Source: Hyaloraphidium curvatum (taxonomy: Eukaryota; Monoblepharomycota; Hyaloraphidiomycetes; Hyaloraphidiales; Hyaloraphidiaceae). Taken from it: DNA of 64,000 nucleotides. Location: assembly GCA_025558095.1 (NCBI GenBank), contig JAIVFI010000019.1, forward strand, positions 434,001-498,000, in the 5' to 3' direction. The position numbers and the translations under genes are program-made. Shown here piece by piece: positions 54,025 through 63,751 of this stretch (its first letter is position 1; every line of letters begins with the position of its first letter). The notes under the pieces were generated by a model. It ran no database searches, was not told the DNA's origin, and saw only the letters and a list, made by a program, of their open reading frames with translations.

Positions 54025-54480
54025 ATGGAGGACGCCGCGGCCTCGGCGGGCCCGGCCAAACCCGACCCCGATCCTCCATATCATCCTCTCCTCCCCACCT
54101 CGCACTTCCAACGCACTGCTGGTTTCCGGCACGCGTCATCCCTCCTTGACCTCCGCCTCCCGGAGACCTCCTCCCGCCTGCGAATCCTCCTCATCGTCAT
54201 ACCTTCCCCCTCGGGCCTATCGGCATTCGCGATCGAGCCTCTGTGCCCACACGCAAAGCATCCGCTCCAGCAAGCGGACATTGAAGACCTCGGCGGCCGA
54301 CCGGCGGCTGTGTGCGCACTGCACCACTTCGATTTCGACCTCGCCACCGGCGAAAGCCAACGCAGCGAGTGCTTGGCCAGGACTTGGAGGGTCAGGGTCA
54401 GGGAAGGTTGGATCGAAGTTGACGTAAGCGCGCCCCAGGTGGAGCTGGCGCGCGCTGGACGGCCGATCTTCAGGGACTAG
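54025..54480 (+). CDS. Single-domain Rieske [2Fe-2S] protein (RFESD-like)
   Basis: A small intron-less gene of about 151 residues. It has one Rieske motif: EPLCPHAKHPLQQADIEDLG then VCALHHFDFDLATGES, that is, Cys-x-His and Cys-x2-His in the normal order, separated by about 20 residues, slightly longer than the usual 15-17. The DIED-x-GG and FDLATGES flanks match the Rieske domain proteins named RFESD in animals and their fungal relatives. The cluster ligands are all present. No signal peptide, TM or partner domain. Electron-transfer role likely; partner unknown, but the FAD monooxygenase two genes upstream is a candidate by position only. Confidence 0.78.
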   Translation: MEDAAASAGPAKPDPDPPYHPLLPTSHFQRTAGFRHASSLLDLRLPETSSRLRILLIVIPSPSGLSAFAIEPLCPHAKHPLQQADIEDLGGRPAAVCALHHFDFDLATGESQRSECLARTWRVRVREGWIEVDVSAPQVELARAGRPIFRD

Positions 54481-54514
54481 CCTCCTCTCGTATAGCGCGG
54501 CCACAATCGAGCTG

Positions 54515-56140
54515 CTATCCATGCCTCGCTCGCTTGCTGGAATCCCATCCACCACGTCCCCTTCCCCGCCCCCTGCTGTCGTACGCGTAAGAAGGCGCAG
54601 GCGGAGGCCTGTCGTATTGGCTGGGTGGTGAACGCTCCCGGCTCGGCGGCGGTGACCGTTCGCGGTCCCGAGGATACGACGGCGGGCCGCGATCGTAGTA
54701 ACCGCGGTCGCGATCCCGATCGTACTGCTGCGTCGCGCCGTACTGTCCCCCCGCCGGCGGCCCACGATCATACGGGGGTTGCGACGATCGCTCGTACGGA
54801 GCGGGACCGCGGCCGTATCCTCCCGGTCTGGGATTCGGCTGCGAGTCCGGCGGACCTCTGGAAGGCACGCTGGGGGGAGACCTCCTCCCGCTCTGCTGCT
54901 GGGCGACGGCAAAGGAACTGTTCCCGCCAACGGCCAGCTGCCTAGGTTCCCCGGGCTGGACCTCCATCGATTCGGGCCTGCTGGCACCGAGACTGGTGGT
55001 CTTCCTGCGCTCCTCGTAAAGGCCCCGCACGAAACGCAGCAGGTCCTCCCCGCTCATGTCCGGTTTCCGCTTCGCCTCTTCCTGCACGATGTCCAGCACG
55101 GCCTGCCGCGACGGGTAGAACGGCGCGAGCAATGAAACGTAGCGTCCGATCTCCTGCGCTGCAGCCTGCGGAGTCCTTGCGTCAGAGGCTCCGGAAGCCG
55201 CCGAAGCCGGCGCTGGCTGCGCGACCGGCGGAGCCTGCGGCACGACAGCGGGCGCGAGGCGCGGGTCGCGCGGCTGCGTCGAAGGCGCGGCCTGAATCGG
55301 CTGCACGGGTGTGGGGGGATTTGCGGGGGGAACGGAAGCTGCAGCCGCCGCGGCGTTCCGACGGCGGGGATCCGTAGGTCGCGGCGGCAGAGGCGCTGCC
55401 GGGGGGGCTGGCGCCGGCGCGGGGGCCTGCACGGGCTTTGCCGGAGCGGCAACGGTCGAAGGATCCGGTCGGAGGTCTCCGGGTCTCAACTTGTGTCCCA
55501 GAGCCTGCCTGTTTTTCCGAGGGAACCAATGGAGGGCAATCTCGGTTTCCGGAGGGGGGACCGATCGCTGATTCGCAGCAGACGCGTAAGAACAAGCGAA
55601 GCCCAAGCAGAGTCCGCTCACCAGAGCCTGCGGGTCTGCGGGGTCCGTCACCCAAGTGAAATGGCTCCAGTTGGGCGCGACGCGGAACTCGAGCGTGTCC
55701 TCGCCGATTCTCCGGATGGGCGCCTTCGGACCAGCGTAGAGCTGGAGCGACTCCGTCTCCTCGTAGATCTTGGCGTACGCCCCGGAAATCCAGATGATGT
55801 CGCCCGAATTCAGATACTCCCCGTCGTGCTGGAACACGTTGAGGACGATGGAGCCGGAGCGGTCCGCGACGTGGAACACGTAGAGAATGACCTCGTCCGC
55901 GCCCTGCGTGCCATCGGGGCCAGGCGGAGGAGCTCGATAACCCGGCTGGCCCGGCCTCCGCTGGCGGCGCAGGTAGGGCCGTCGGTCATGGCAGTCCAGA
56001 ACGATGACCTCAACGTCAAAGTTGGTGCGCCCGGGCCGCAGCTGGTCGATGGTGACCAGGTTCGCCGGCCGCGAGGGCGCCGGTGCCGCATCGTTGGAAC
56101 GCGGTAGGAGAAATGTGGCAGACGGGGTCGGAAGAGCCAT
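54515..56140 (-). CDS. SOSS-B-like single-stranded DNA-binding OB-fold protein
   Basis: SOSS-B (hSSB1/NABP) proteins bind single-stranded DNA in repair and transcription-linked complexes. From MALPTPSATFLLPRSND at 56140 an OB-fold begins near residue 25: LVTIDQLRPGRTNFDVEVIV, then (after a Pro/Gly loop not present in animals) VILYVFHVADRSGSIVLNVF, QHDGEYLNSGDIIWISGAYA and SLQLYAGPKAPIRRIGED. The characteristic GDI-I-x-I-x-G-A/GY motif is clear. After about 130 residues the rest is a long Pro/Ala/Gln-rich region ending in an Arg/Gly/Tyr/Pro-rich tail with YDRGPP-type repeats and RGRGRGGWDSSKRARHG, RNA-binding or phase-separating in type. A short intron may lie at about 55650-55550. About 540 residues, far longer than the roughly 210 of human SSB1, owing to the disordered tail. 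Stop at 54515. Convergent with the Rieske gene, 34 bp apart. Confidence 0.7.
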   Translation of the reverse strand: MALPTPSATFLLPRSNDAAPAPSRPANLVTIDQLRPGRTNFDVEVIVLDCHDRRPYLRRQRRPGQPGYRAPPPGPDGTQGADEVILYVFHVADRSGSIVLNVFQHDGEYLNSGDIIWISGAYAKIYEETESLQLYAGPKAPIRRIGEDTLEFRVAPNWSHFTWVTDPADPQALVSGLCLGFACSYASAANQRSVPPPETEIALHWFPRKNRQALGHKLRPGDLRPDPSTVAAPAKPVQAPAPAPAPPAAPLPPRPTDPRRRNAAAAAASVPPANPPTPVQPIQAAPSTQPRDPRLAPAVVPQAPPVAQPAPASAASGASDARTPQAAAQEIGRYVSLLAPFYPSRQAVLDIVQEEAKRKPDMSGEDLLRFVRGLYEERRKTTSLGASRPESMEVQPGEPRQLAVGGNSSFAVAQQQSGRRSPPSVPSRGPPDSQPNPRPGGYGRGPAPYERSSQPPYDRGPPAGGQYGATQQYDRDRDRGYYDRGPPSYPRDRERSPPPSRERSPPSQYDRPPPAPSYAYDSRGRGRGRGGWDSSKRARHG

Positions 56141-56282
56141 TCATTGCCGTCTCCTTCACGAGGCCGAACGTGGGGGGAGCACTCAACTCCGAACTCTCCG
56201 AATCTCGCGACCATCAGCAGCGTCCAATCTGTATATTACAACGATTCCTGATACGGTAGTGAGGTGGTACGAGTCCAGGTAA

Positions 56283-58491
56283 TCACGCATCCGTCTCCAT
56301 CGGCTTGGCCTCCGTCACCTTGGCTTCCTCGACCGCCGCGGGCTTCTCCTCAGCCGGTGCGGCGGCCTCCTTGCCCTTCTTCGACGAAGTGCCCATCTTA
56401 GAAAAGATGTTCTGGTAAAGTTGTTTCTCCTTCTGGACCTCCCGGCGGTGCAGCTCCGTCGCCTGGCGGAGCAGGGCGTTGAGCTCGGCCGCAAACTTCT
56501 TGTCGACGTCGAGCTCCACAGCCTTCTTGAGATCCTTGATCGCCAGGTCGTACTCTTTGCGGTGGTGGAAGAGGCCCTGTGCGTGGCGGTACAGAGCCTT
56601 GATGGACTTCGCATCGATCTCGAGCGCCTGAGTATGTCGTTAGATTGCAAAAGCCGGATGCCGCTCTCTGCAGCTTTCCCCACCTTTTGTCCGTTCTCCA
56701 AGACGGCAACCCAGTCCGACTTTTTTGCAGCGATGTTGCTGAGGTTCAGGTGGCACGGCAGCTTCAGCTTGCTGACCTCCTTCTTCTGCGCGTCCGAGAG
56801 GTCCTTTTCGTAGGTAAAGAACCTCAACGCAGCGTCGAACTTCTTGAACGCCTGCCGAGAGCAGCCGTCTTTGAGAAGGACGCTTCCTTCGTCCTTGAGC
56901 CTGGTCGCATCGGCGATCTTCTCCTCGAAATTCATGTCCCACGACTCCTTCGTCTTCTCGAACTCGTCCAAAGTCACGTCGAACTCGAGCTGCGTGTCCG
57001 ATTCCGGGATCCCGCGCTCGGCGTTGCGCGCGACACTGCCGTAGCCATAGTCCGCCGGGGCGGTGACCAAAGCGTGCTCCTTCTTCTTCATGTTTTCGAT
57101 CGCAATCTCGAGAGCTTCAGGGATGGAAGCGTCGCCCAAGACGAGCGAGTGGGGCTCGTCGGCCGTGCCCAGGGAAAGGAACTGCGTGCCGGAAGGCAGC
57201 GAGCGTCCCGTGGCAACAATCTTGATCGGGTACCCGTCCTTGGGCTTTGCCCAGTCGCTGTTAGTCCCAGTGGTCAGGAACGAGACGCCCAGTCCGAAAC
57301 ACGCGGCAACACACCTGCCCTCGTCGAGAATCTTCTTGCCGATCAAACCCTTCTCGTGCGTGTCGTACTCGTGCCACTTCACCATCTCGATCTCGTAGAC
57401 GACATCGTCCTCGATCTTCTCCGGCAGCCCCTTGAAGGTCTTGCCTTCCAGAGCCTCCTTGGCGATCGTCACCTCGGCGACCTCTGTCTTTTTGAGCTTC
57501 TTGGCCGCGAGCTGGAAGAACGGAGGGAGGTTCGGATCGTTGCCGTCGAGCTCTTTCGGAAGCGCAAAGAGGAACGACTCGTTGGAATCAAAAGGCTCGG
57601 TTGAGCCCGCAAAACGACCGGTGTACTTGACTGCAGGGACACTGGTCAGACATGGAAGCCAAGGCGCAACTGGCTGCTCACCAATGACATCCCAGCCTTC
57701 CCTGGGCGTCGCCCAGTGATCCTTGTTCTCCCTGGTCTTCTTGAGCAGCACCTTGCCGTCGTTGTCCAGGGCGTTGACATTCTTCCAACCGATCAGCTTG
57801 ACGGTGAACTCTAAAACGGCGTTCGGTCCGATCTTGTCGCCGGCTCCCGATGCTCCTGCGGGGAGCGTCAGTTGGCAGCCACGAAATTGAGCTGGTCTCA
57901 ACAGACCGTATCCGTACTCGGGCTGAATGGTGAGAACGGCCTCTTCGCCTTTCTTCATCCCCTTGACAGCCACGTCCCAGCCCTTGATCACGCGGCCCTC
58001 GCCGAGCGGGAAGGTGAAGGGGTTCGATTCGTCGGTGTTCCGATCAAACTCCTCCCCGCCGGGAATCCGGCCGATGTACGTCATCTGAACCTCGTCACCC
58101 TTGCCAGGACGCTCCCAGCCCCTGATAAAGAAAGGAGTGTCAACCAGGGATCCCGCCCTCCTGGAATCGACACTCACGTTCCCTTGACGAGAATCTTCTT
58201 CATGACACCGCCGTCGCCGCTCACGTCGATGTCCTTGCCGACTTCATCCTCGGCCGGGGGAACGTAGGTCTCCTCGGCGTCCATGTCGTCCATGGACATT
58301 CCACCCATGTCGAGACCGCCGGGGAGCCCGCCGGGGAGCCCTCCAGGCAATCCGGCAGGCACGGCTGGGTTCTCGGCGGCATCCTCGAGCTCGGCCTCCC
58401 TCACGATCTTGTCGACGTCGACCTTGCTGAAGGTTGTCAACTTGGCCTTGGTCTGCTCTTGCGGCTGGGCTTGGTCGAGCTCGACGGCCAT
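56283..58491 (-). CDS. Large FKBP-type immunophilin with three FKBP domains and TPRs
   Basis: Peptidyl-prolyl isomerases of this architecture (plant ROF1/FKBP62, animal FKBP51/52) are Hsp90 co-chaperones. Start MAVELDQAQPQEQTKAKL at 58491, then a Gly/Leu/Pro repeat (LPGGLPGGLPGG) and an intron near 58175. FKBP-1 (about 58115-57800) has the active-site set: GDEVQMTYIGRIPGG, EFDRNTDES, FTFPLGEGRVIKGWD and QPEYGYG. FKBP-2 (about 57650-57370) and FKBP-3 (about 57240-56970) keep the fold (VKYTGRFAGS; PADYGYGSVA) but have lost several catalytic residues. The TPR region follows (IADATRLKDEGSVLLKDG, AFKKFDAALRFF, LPCHLNLSNIAAKKSDW), an intron near 56640, then ALEIDAKSIKALYRHAQGLF and a C-terminal Ala/Glu tail. 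The third TPR helix pair carries Lys/Arg/Asn residues expected for binding the Hsp90 MEEVD end. Stop at 56283. Confidence 0.85.
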
Positions 58492-58683
58492 TTCGTGACG
58501 CTAAACACGCTCCGACGCGCGGTTCTTGAAGGAAAAGGACGAGTAGAGTACAATTGGAGGGCGGGACGGGTGCGATGCGCTCCCGGCGTGGCCACGGAAA
58601 CTCGCGGAAGTTTCGGTCGGGTGGTGTCTCAAAAGTCGGGCCGACGACGGCGCTAGCGTTCGATGGAGTTCTGCCAACGCTGA
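58492..58683. other. Intergenic gap upstream of the FKBP gene
   Basis: About 190 bp upstream of the FKBP start and downstream of the AXDND1-like stop, in tandem orientation. Nothing is recognised. Confidence 0.35.
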
Positions 58684-61600
58684 TCACTCGCATTCATCAA
58701 AGACCATCGACAAGTCATTCGTAAGGATGCCATCCAAGCTGTGTCCTGAGCCAATACTACGGCGTGCAACCGCTTCCCACTTTTCCACGTGCCTGCGGAG
58801 AGCGTCGGCTGCAACGTCTCCCTCGAGCTCAGAGAGGCTCTGCTCGATCTTCCCCAGCAGCTCACGAACCTGTCAACAATGCATGGATGATTAGAATTGA
58901 GGTCAACGCCTACGACTTGGTCTCGGCGTACCGCGTGAACCGTGGCTTCGAGGTCCCGCTCCCGTTCCGGCTCGTTGCCGATGGTCCCATCCGCGACAGC
59001 TGCAACGAGCCACTTGCACATTCGTCTCCATTTTGCTTCGCATTCTTCGCCCAGCATTTCCTGGACGCTCTGCCGCAACGAATCCCCCAAGACCGACATG
59101 AGCTCTTGAAGCGAGGCGGCAACGCGCGTCCCGTCCTCCAACGGAAAGCCTTCCGAGTCCGTTTCGCAGGCAAACAACGCAAGGGTCGATCGAATACGAA
59201 GATGCCAATTGTCCATGGACTCGCAGATGGAGCGTCGCATGGCAAACAGCGACTGTGTTGCCGACATGGGCAGAGGGCTGAGGAATGAAACCGGCAACGC
59301 CTCGGACCGAACGTCTCCCTCTTTGCCCTCACGCTCGCCGACGACGACGGCATAGTCGCCGATCTCCGCAAGCAGCCGCTCCGATCTTGTGACGAGATCC
59401 TCGAGCTCGTGAAGAAGCAAAGAAAGCGCATCAAGTTTGCCGTCCTTTCCGCTGGCCCTGATCTTCTGCTGCGAAATCCATCGTTTGCAACGCTGGAAAG
59501 CAGCTTCAGTGTCTCCGACGAGCCCATCCGTTGGATCAGGAGAATGTAGTTGCGAACCCTTCGAAGGTGGAAAGAGCGCTTCCAGCTTCTCCAGCCGCAC
59601 CGCCAGCGTTTCCAGGGGGGCCTGTGCCTTCCCCAAAAGGTATGTGGCCCGCGAAAGGGGCTGCGGCTTGTCGCCGCTCGATCGGCCGTTTGGCTTTTCC
59701 GGAACCGAAAAGTGGTGCTCCAGGATGGAATGGAGTCTGTCCTGCCAGCGAATCATGGAGCGGCAAACGGTTGAAACGTCCTTGAATGCATACTCTGCCG
59801 CCGTGTTCAGTCCATCCGGCAAATCTGCCTCCCTGAGCACCGTCTTTCCTCTTGAAAAGGCAGAAGTCGCGGCATCCTCCGTCTCTAGTCTGGACACGAG
59901 CGACCGGTGGAAGCGCTGCATCTCGGTCGAGATTACCGAAAGCTCCTCGACATCCGAGCTGTCGTTTTGTGCTTGTGACGCGGCAATTTCGGCAACGACG
60001 GAGCGGAACTCGGCAATGATAGGCCATGCAGCCTCCAGGATCGGGAAGAGGTGGCCGTGCAAAGCAGAGACCTGTTCCGTCAGCAGCCTGTGAATCAGAT
60101 TGGCTCTGTAGTGGAGCGTATCCAGCCCCGAAGCCGGATCCTTGGCAGAACTCGGCTGACGATTTCCCGACAGCTTCGTCACCGCAGAAGCCATCGCACT
60201 GGCTTGCATTGTCCACCAGGAAATCTCCTTTTCTGCAGCGTGCAATCGTTCTTGCAGGGAGATCGTTTCCGCCTCGGCAACCATTCCAAGGTTTGGCTGC
60301 TGGCGGCTTTCCCGCTTCCTTCCGCGCGTCAAGGACGGAGCCAGATGCTCCTTGGTTTCGGCGGCCGTTTGCGGCCGTGAGCGAGGCGCGCTGGGCCCGG
60401 CTTCCCAACCTTCCGACAATCTCTCCAAAGCCCGCTCAAGCCTGTCCAAATCCATGTCCAGCTGCTCCAGCTGAATTCCCACACCACCAGTGAAGGCCCT
60501 GTGCTTGCCCAGCTCCTGGTACAAATGCTTCAGGTGGCCCGGCACTTTCTTGAACATGTCCTTGTAGCGGCTCCGGATCTCGTGCAGGACCATGCCCCTT
60601 TCGCGCATCGACACCGTCGACTGTCGCACGATCTCGGCAAAAACAGAGTGATAGATGTCGTGCTCCTCGCGAACCACATGCAGCAGTTCTGAGGGGTTGC
60701 AAGGGTACCTGATCTCCAGCGCGAGCGCAGCAGAAGCATGGACTTGGCTTTGCGATGGTTCGCCACTGGCGGATGCCCCTGAAGGACCGCCCTCCGAGAT
60801 GCCCCGAAGCGCTTGCATCATGGATTCCTGTAGAAGCCTCATTTCGTGCCTCGTCACAGGATTCAAGGAAACCCTTCGTGACAGCACTTTCGAGGGTGAG
60901 ACAGGTCTGGGAGCTCCCTCTTTCGTTTCCTTGGGCTTCTTTGCTTCCGGTTCCCTTCGTGTCTTGTTCTTGGCAGATTCACCGGGCGTCTGCTGTCGCG
61001 CAAAGTCGTCCTCCAGACTTCCAACGGGAATGAGGTGCTCGAGGCGGCTCCTCGTCGAAGAGTAGTCGAAGGCGGGCGCGGACTTGACCGGCTTCCGCGA
61101 CGGAGGGCCACTGTACTGGTGCTTCTCCCCGCGCAGAGACGGAGGTGCCGAATCCATTCGCGAAGGGAAGGTAGGCAGTGTCGACAACTCCGCTTCACCC
61201 CGTCTGCCTGAATGTGACACGCCGGGATCTGCGGACCTGTAGCTGGCATCGATGGGCTCTTCAGGCAAAGGACCGTTGATAGAGACCCCTCCGTCAAGTG
61301 TAGGCGGGCGAGGGAGCTCCGGCTCGCCGTCGGTGCGAGCCTTCCGAAGCTTGCTCCTTCGTCCCGGATCCCGATTGCCATCATTCTCAAGCACTTCGGT
61401 GATTTTGCTTCCGTCAACGCTGACGTCCGACTCTCCCACGTCGACGGACGATGCCGTTTCCGGGGTCTGCCTCGAACGGGCGCGCTCCTTGAGGCGGAAG
61501 CGCCGCCGATGCGACTTCGAATGGCTCCGACGTAGAACGAGCACTTTCTGCACTTTCGTTGGCGATGGAGATTCGGCTTCAGCGGCAGCCGAACCGGGCT

Positions 61601-61685
61601 CCATGCTTTCGCGGTCGAAGAGTGCGCTTTTGGCGCGAAAGAGCACGCTCGCGCGCTTCCACTTCCCCCCCTCGGTCGTCCGCAC
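58684..61685 (-). CDS. Axonemal dynein light-chain (p28) region protein, AXDND1-like
   Basis: From MRTTEGGKWKRASVLFRAKS at 61685 (or MEPGSAAAEAESPSP at 61604), a Ser/Arg-rich disordered first third leads to a region matching the axonemal dynein light chain p28 domain: IRYPCNPSELLHVVREEHDI, YHSVFAEIVRQSTVSMRERG, MVLHEIRSRYKDMFKKV. The E-I-V-R-Q then E-R-G then I-R order is the signature. A long coiled-coil remainder (LEQLDMDLDRLERALERL; LHAAEKEISWWTMQASAM) follows. The final intron (about 58915-58872) switches frame to RELLGKIEQSLSELEGDVA, DALRRHVEKWEAVARRSIGS and a stop at 58684-58686. About 1,000 residues, close to human AXDND1 (1,012 as I recall it). Probably a flagellar protein; this implies a motile stage. 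Confidence 0.65.
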
Positions 61686-61992
61686 TCAAGACTGCGGCCA
61701 TCGAGCCCGCTACACACTCTGCCGGTACGTATTTATGTCGCGGCATTCCCGACGCCGCGGTCTTCGGGTGTCGCAGCCCGCCGAGGCCTCCAGGAACGCG
61801 TCTCTTACCCTTCCTCCTTTCGGGACGAACCCAACTCCAGGCCCATCATAGGCTTCCCTCTGCAGCCTCCGAGTGTTTCTCACTGCTAGAGGGTTTTGGA
61901 AAGCGTTCCGGGGCACGCAGGGTGCGGCGAGACCCGACTTTCGACGCGGACGACCCGCGTGCCTGTAACCTTTAGCGCCGCCGCCAACCACC
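61686..61992. promoter_or_regulatory. Divergent intergenic region, AXDND1-like/CFIm68-like
   Basis: About 307 bp between divergent starts. The plus-strand start has the strong context CCACCATGG (61988-61996). No flagellar or other regulatory motif is recognised. Confidence 0.45.
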
Positions 61993-63594
61993 ATGGCGGG
62001 CGACGACGAGACGTTTGATTTGTACGGCGACGAGCCTGCTTACCCTGGAGAGTCTGGCGGGGTGAGTTTTGTACGGCCGATGGCCTGTCGGTGTACTCGT
62101 CCAGGCGGACGGCGCAACGCTCTTGCACGGGAGCAATGGCGAAGCAGAAATGCTGGCGATGTCTTGCCTGTACTTGTGGCGCGGGTTTGCGCGGCTGCCG
62201 TCGGTTTGCTCTGTTCTGTACCTAAATGTCTTCTCTCCCTCCTCTCATGTGCTATGTCGTGGACGATACACCTGTTTGCCCATCGGTACGCCCTTCTTTG
62301 TTGTAACTCCTATCGTTGGCCCCGTTCTTCGGTCGAACGCACCCGCAGCCCGAGCTCTACGACGACATTCTCGATGACGCCCCGCCCGCCTCGGCCCCGC
62401 CTGTCCAGCACGACCCGCCCGCACCGCGGGACCCCCGGCTTTCCCACGATTCCCGCGACCGGGATCGGGATCGCGATCGGGAGCGCGAACGGGAGCGGGA
62501 CTTCCGGCCTCCGCCCGCGGCACCGCAGCCCGAGACGAGGCACGTGTACAACGACTTTTCCAGCACGCAGATCCAGGCGACCGTGGACAGGAACTACTCC
62601 GGCACCGCCTCGGGCGGTCGAGGGGGCTTCGGAGGCGGCGGACGGGGAGGGTTCGGCGGGGGCGGCCGGGGCGGATTCTCCGGCGACTCGGACAGGGGCC
62701 CGATGGAGAGGGGTACGGACTCGCCGGTCGGACCCAACGGCGCGAGGAGCTATGGGCTGTTTGTCGGGGAGCTGCATTGGGTGCGTTCACGTTTCGATCT
62801 CGCATTCCGTGGCAATCGCTGACGCACGTTTTCGCAGTGGACGTCGGACCAGGATCTGAGGCAGTGCGCCGTGCGTGCAGGGCTCGGGGACACGATCATC
62901 GCCAAAGAGACCACGTTCTTCGAGCACAAGGTCAACGGAAAGTCCAGGGGCACGGCGTACATCGAGTTCACGGACCCGACGGCGGTGATCCAGATGAAGG
63001 AGTGGCTTGATCACAAGTGAGCCTTCTTTACTTTCTGTGCAGGCAGCGACTAATCGATGGACCTCGTTTGCCAGCGAGATCAACGGCAAGCGCCCCGAGG
63101 TCAAGTACGCCCCGCCCACCTTCGGCAGCGGCAGCAACCCCTTCCGCATCGTCCCCAAGGACCCCAAGGAAGCTCGCGCCGAAGCCGCCGCCATGGGCCT
63201 GACCCCCGGCGCCGGCGGCGGGCCCATGCGCAGCAGCGGGCCCACGCGCGGCACCGGCCCCGCACAAGGGGGGCAGAGATATTCGCCCTACGGCACCTCG
63301 GCGCCGCGGCCGAGGCCTTCTGGCGAGGACGGGTACGGCAGGGGGGGCTACGCGGGCGGCGGAGGTGGAGGCGGGGGCTACGGTTCGGGAGGATATGGCC
63401 AAGGAGGGGGTTACGCACCGCGGCCGAGGCCGATGGGCGGGCCGCCGCCTGCGGGCGGGTATCCGCCTCGTCCGCCCTACGGGCAGGGTGGGGGCTACGG
63501 CGGGCCTGGAGGTTATCCGGCGAGGGGGGGATACGCCCCCCCGGGCAGGGGCGGTGCGCACGTGAACCCGGCCTTCTTCGACGGGCAGCGGTGA
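61993..63594 (+). CDS. CFIm68/CPSF6-like RNA-binding protein (RRM plus RGG repeats)
   Basis: CFIm68 is the RRM subunit of mammalian cleavage factor I, which sets poly(A) site choice. Exon 1 is [20 protein letters not shown] (61993), then an intron (62062 to about 62338) to [16 protein letters not shown], an Arg/Asp repeat near 62455-62500, and [10 protein letters not shown] repeats. The RRM begins [12 protein letters not shown], broken by a 57-bp intron at about 62781-62837, and continues [40 protein letters not shown] and, after another intron near 63019-63070, [18 protein letters not shown]. The [11 protein letters not shown] acidic start, Trp-containing RNP2 and the Gly-rich tail are CPSF6-like. 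The GGYG-rich C-terminus ends in a stop at 63592-63594. A general fungal RRM/RGG protein cannot be excluded. Confidence 0.65.
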
Positions 63595-63751
63595 TGCGGC
63601 GATGCAGCGATGCATGAACAACAGCCGTGTTGCACCAAGAGAGCTATACATACAGTCTTTCCCTCATCCCCTGCGGCGAATACGTGCGACATATTACATA
63701 GTGCGATCCCCGGGCGTCCAGCGCCCGCGTCCAGCCGTCGCCCGCGACGGC
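63595..63751. other. Convergent intergenic gap near the window end
   Basis: 157 bp between two opposing stop codons. It is AT-richer than its surroundings (AGAGAGCTATACATACAG and ACATATTACATAG), consistent with 3' processing signals for the upstream gene. Confidence 0.45.
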
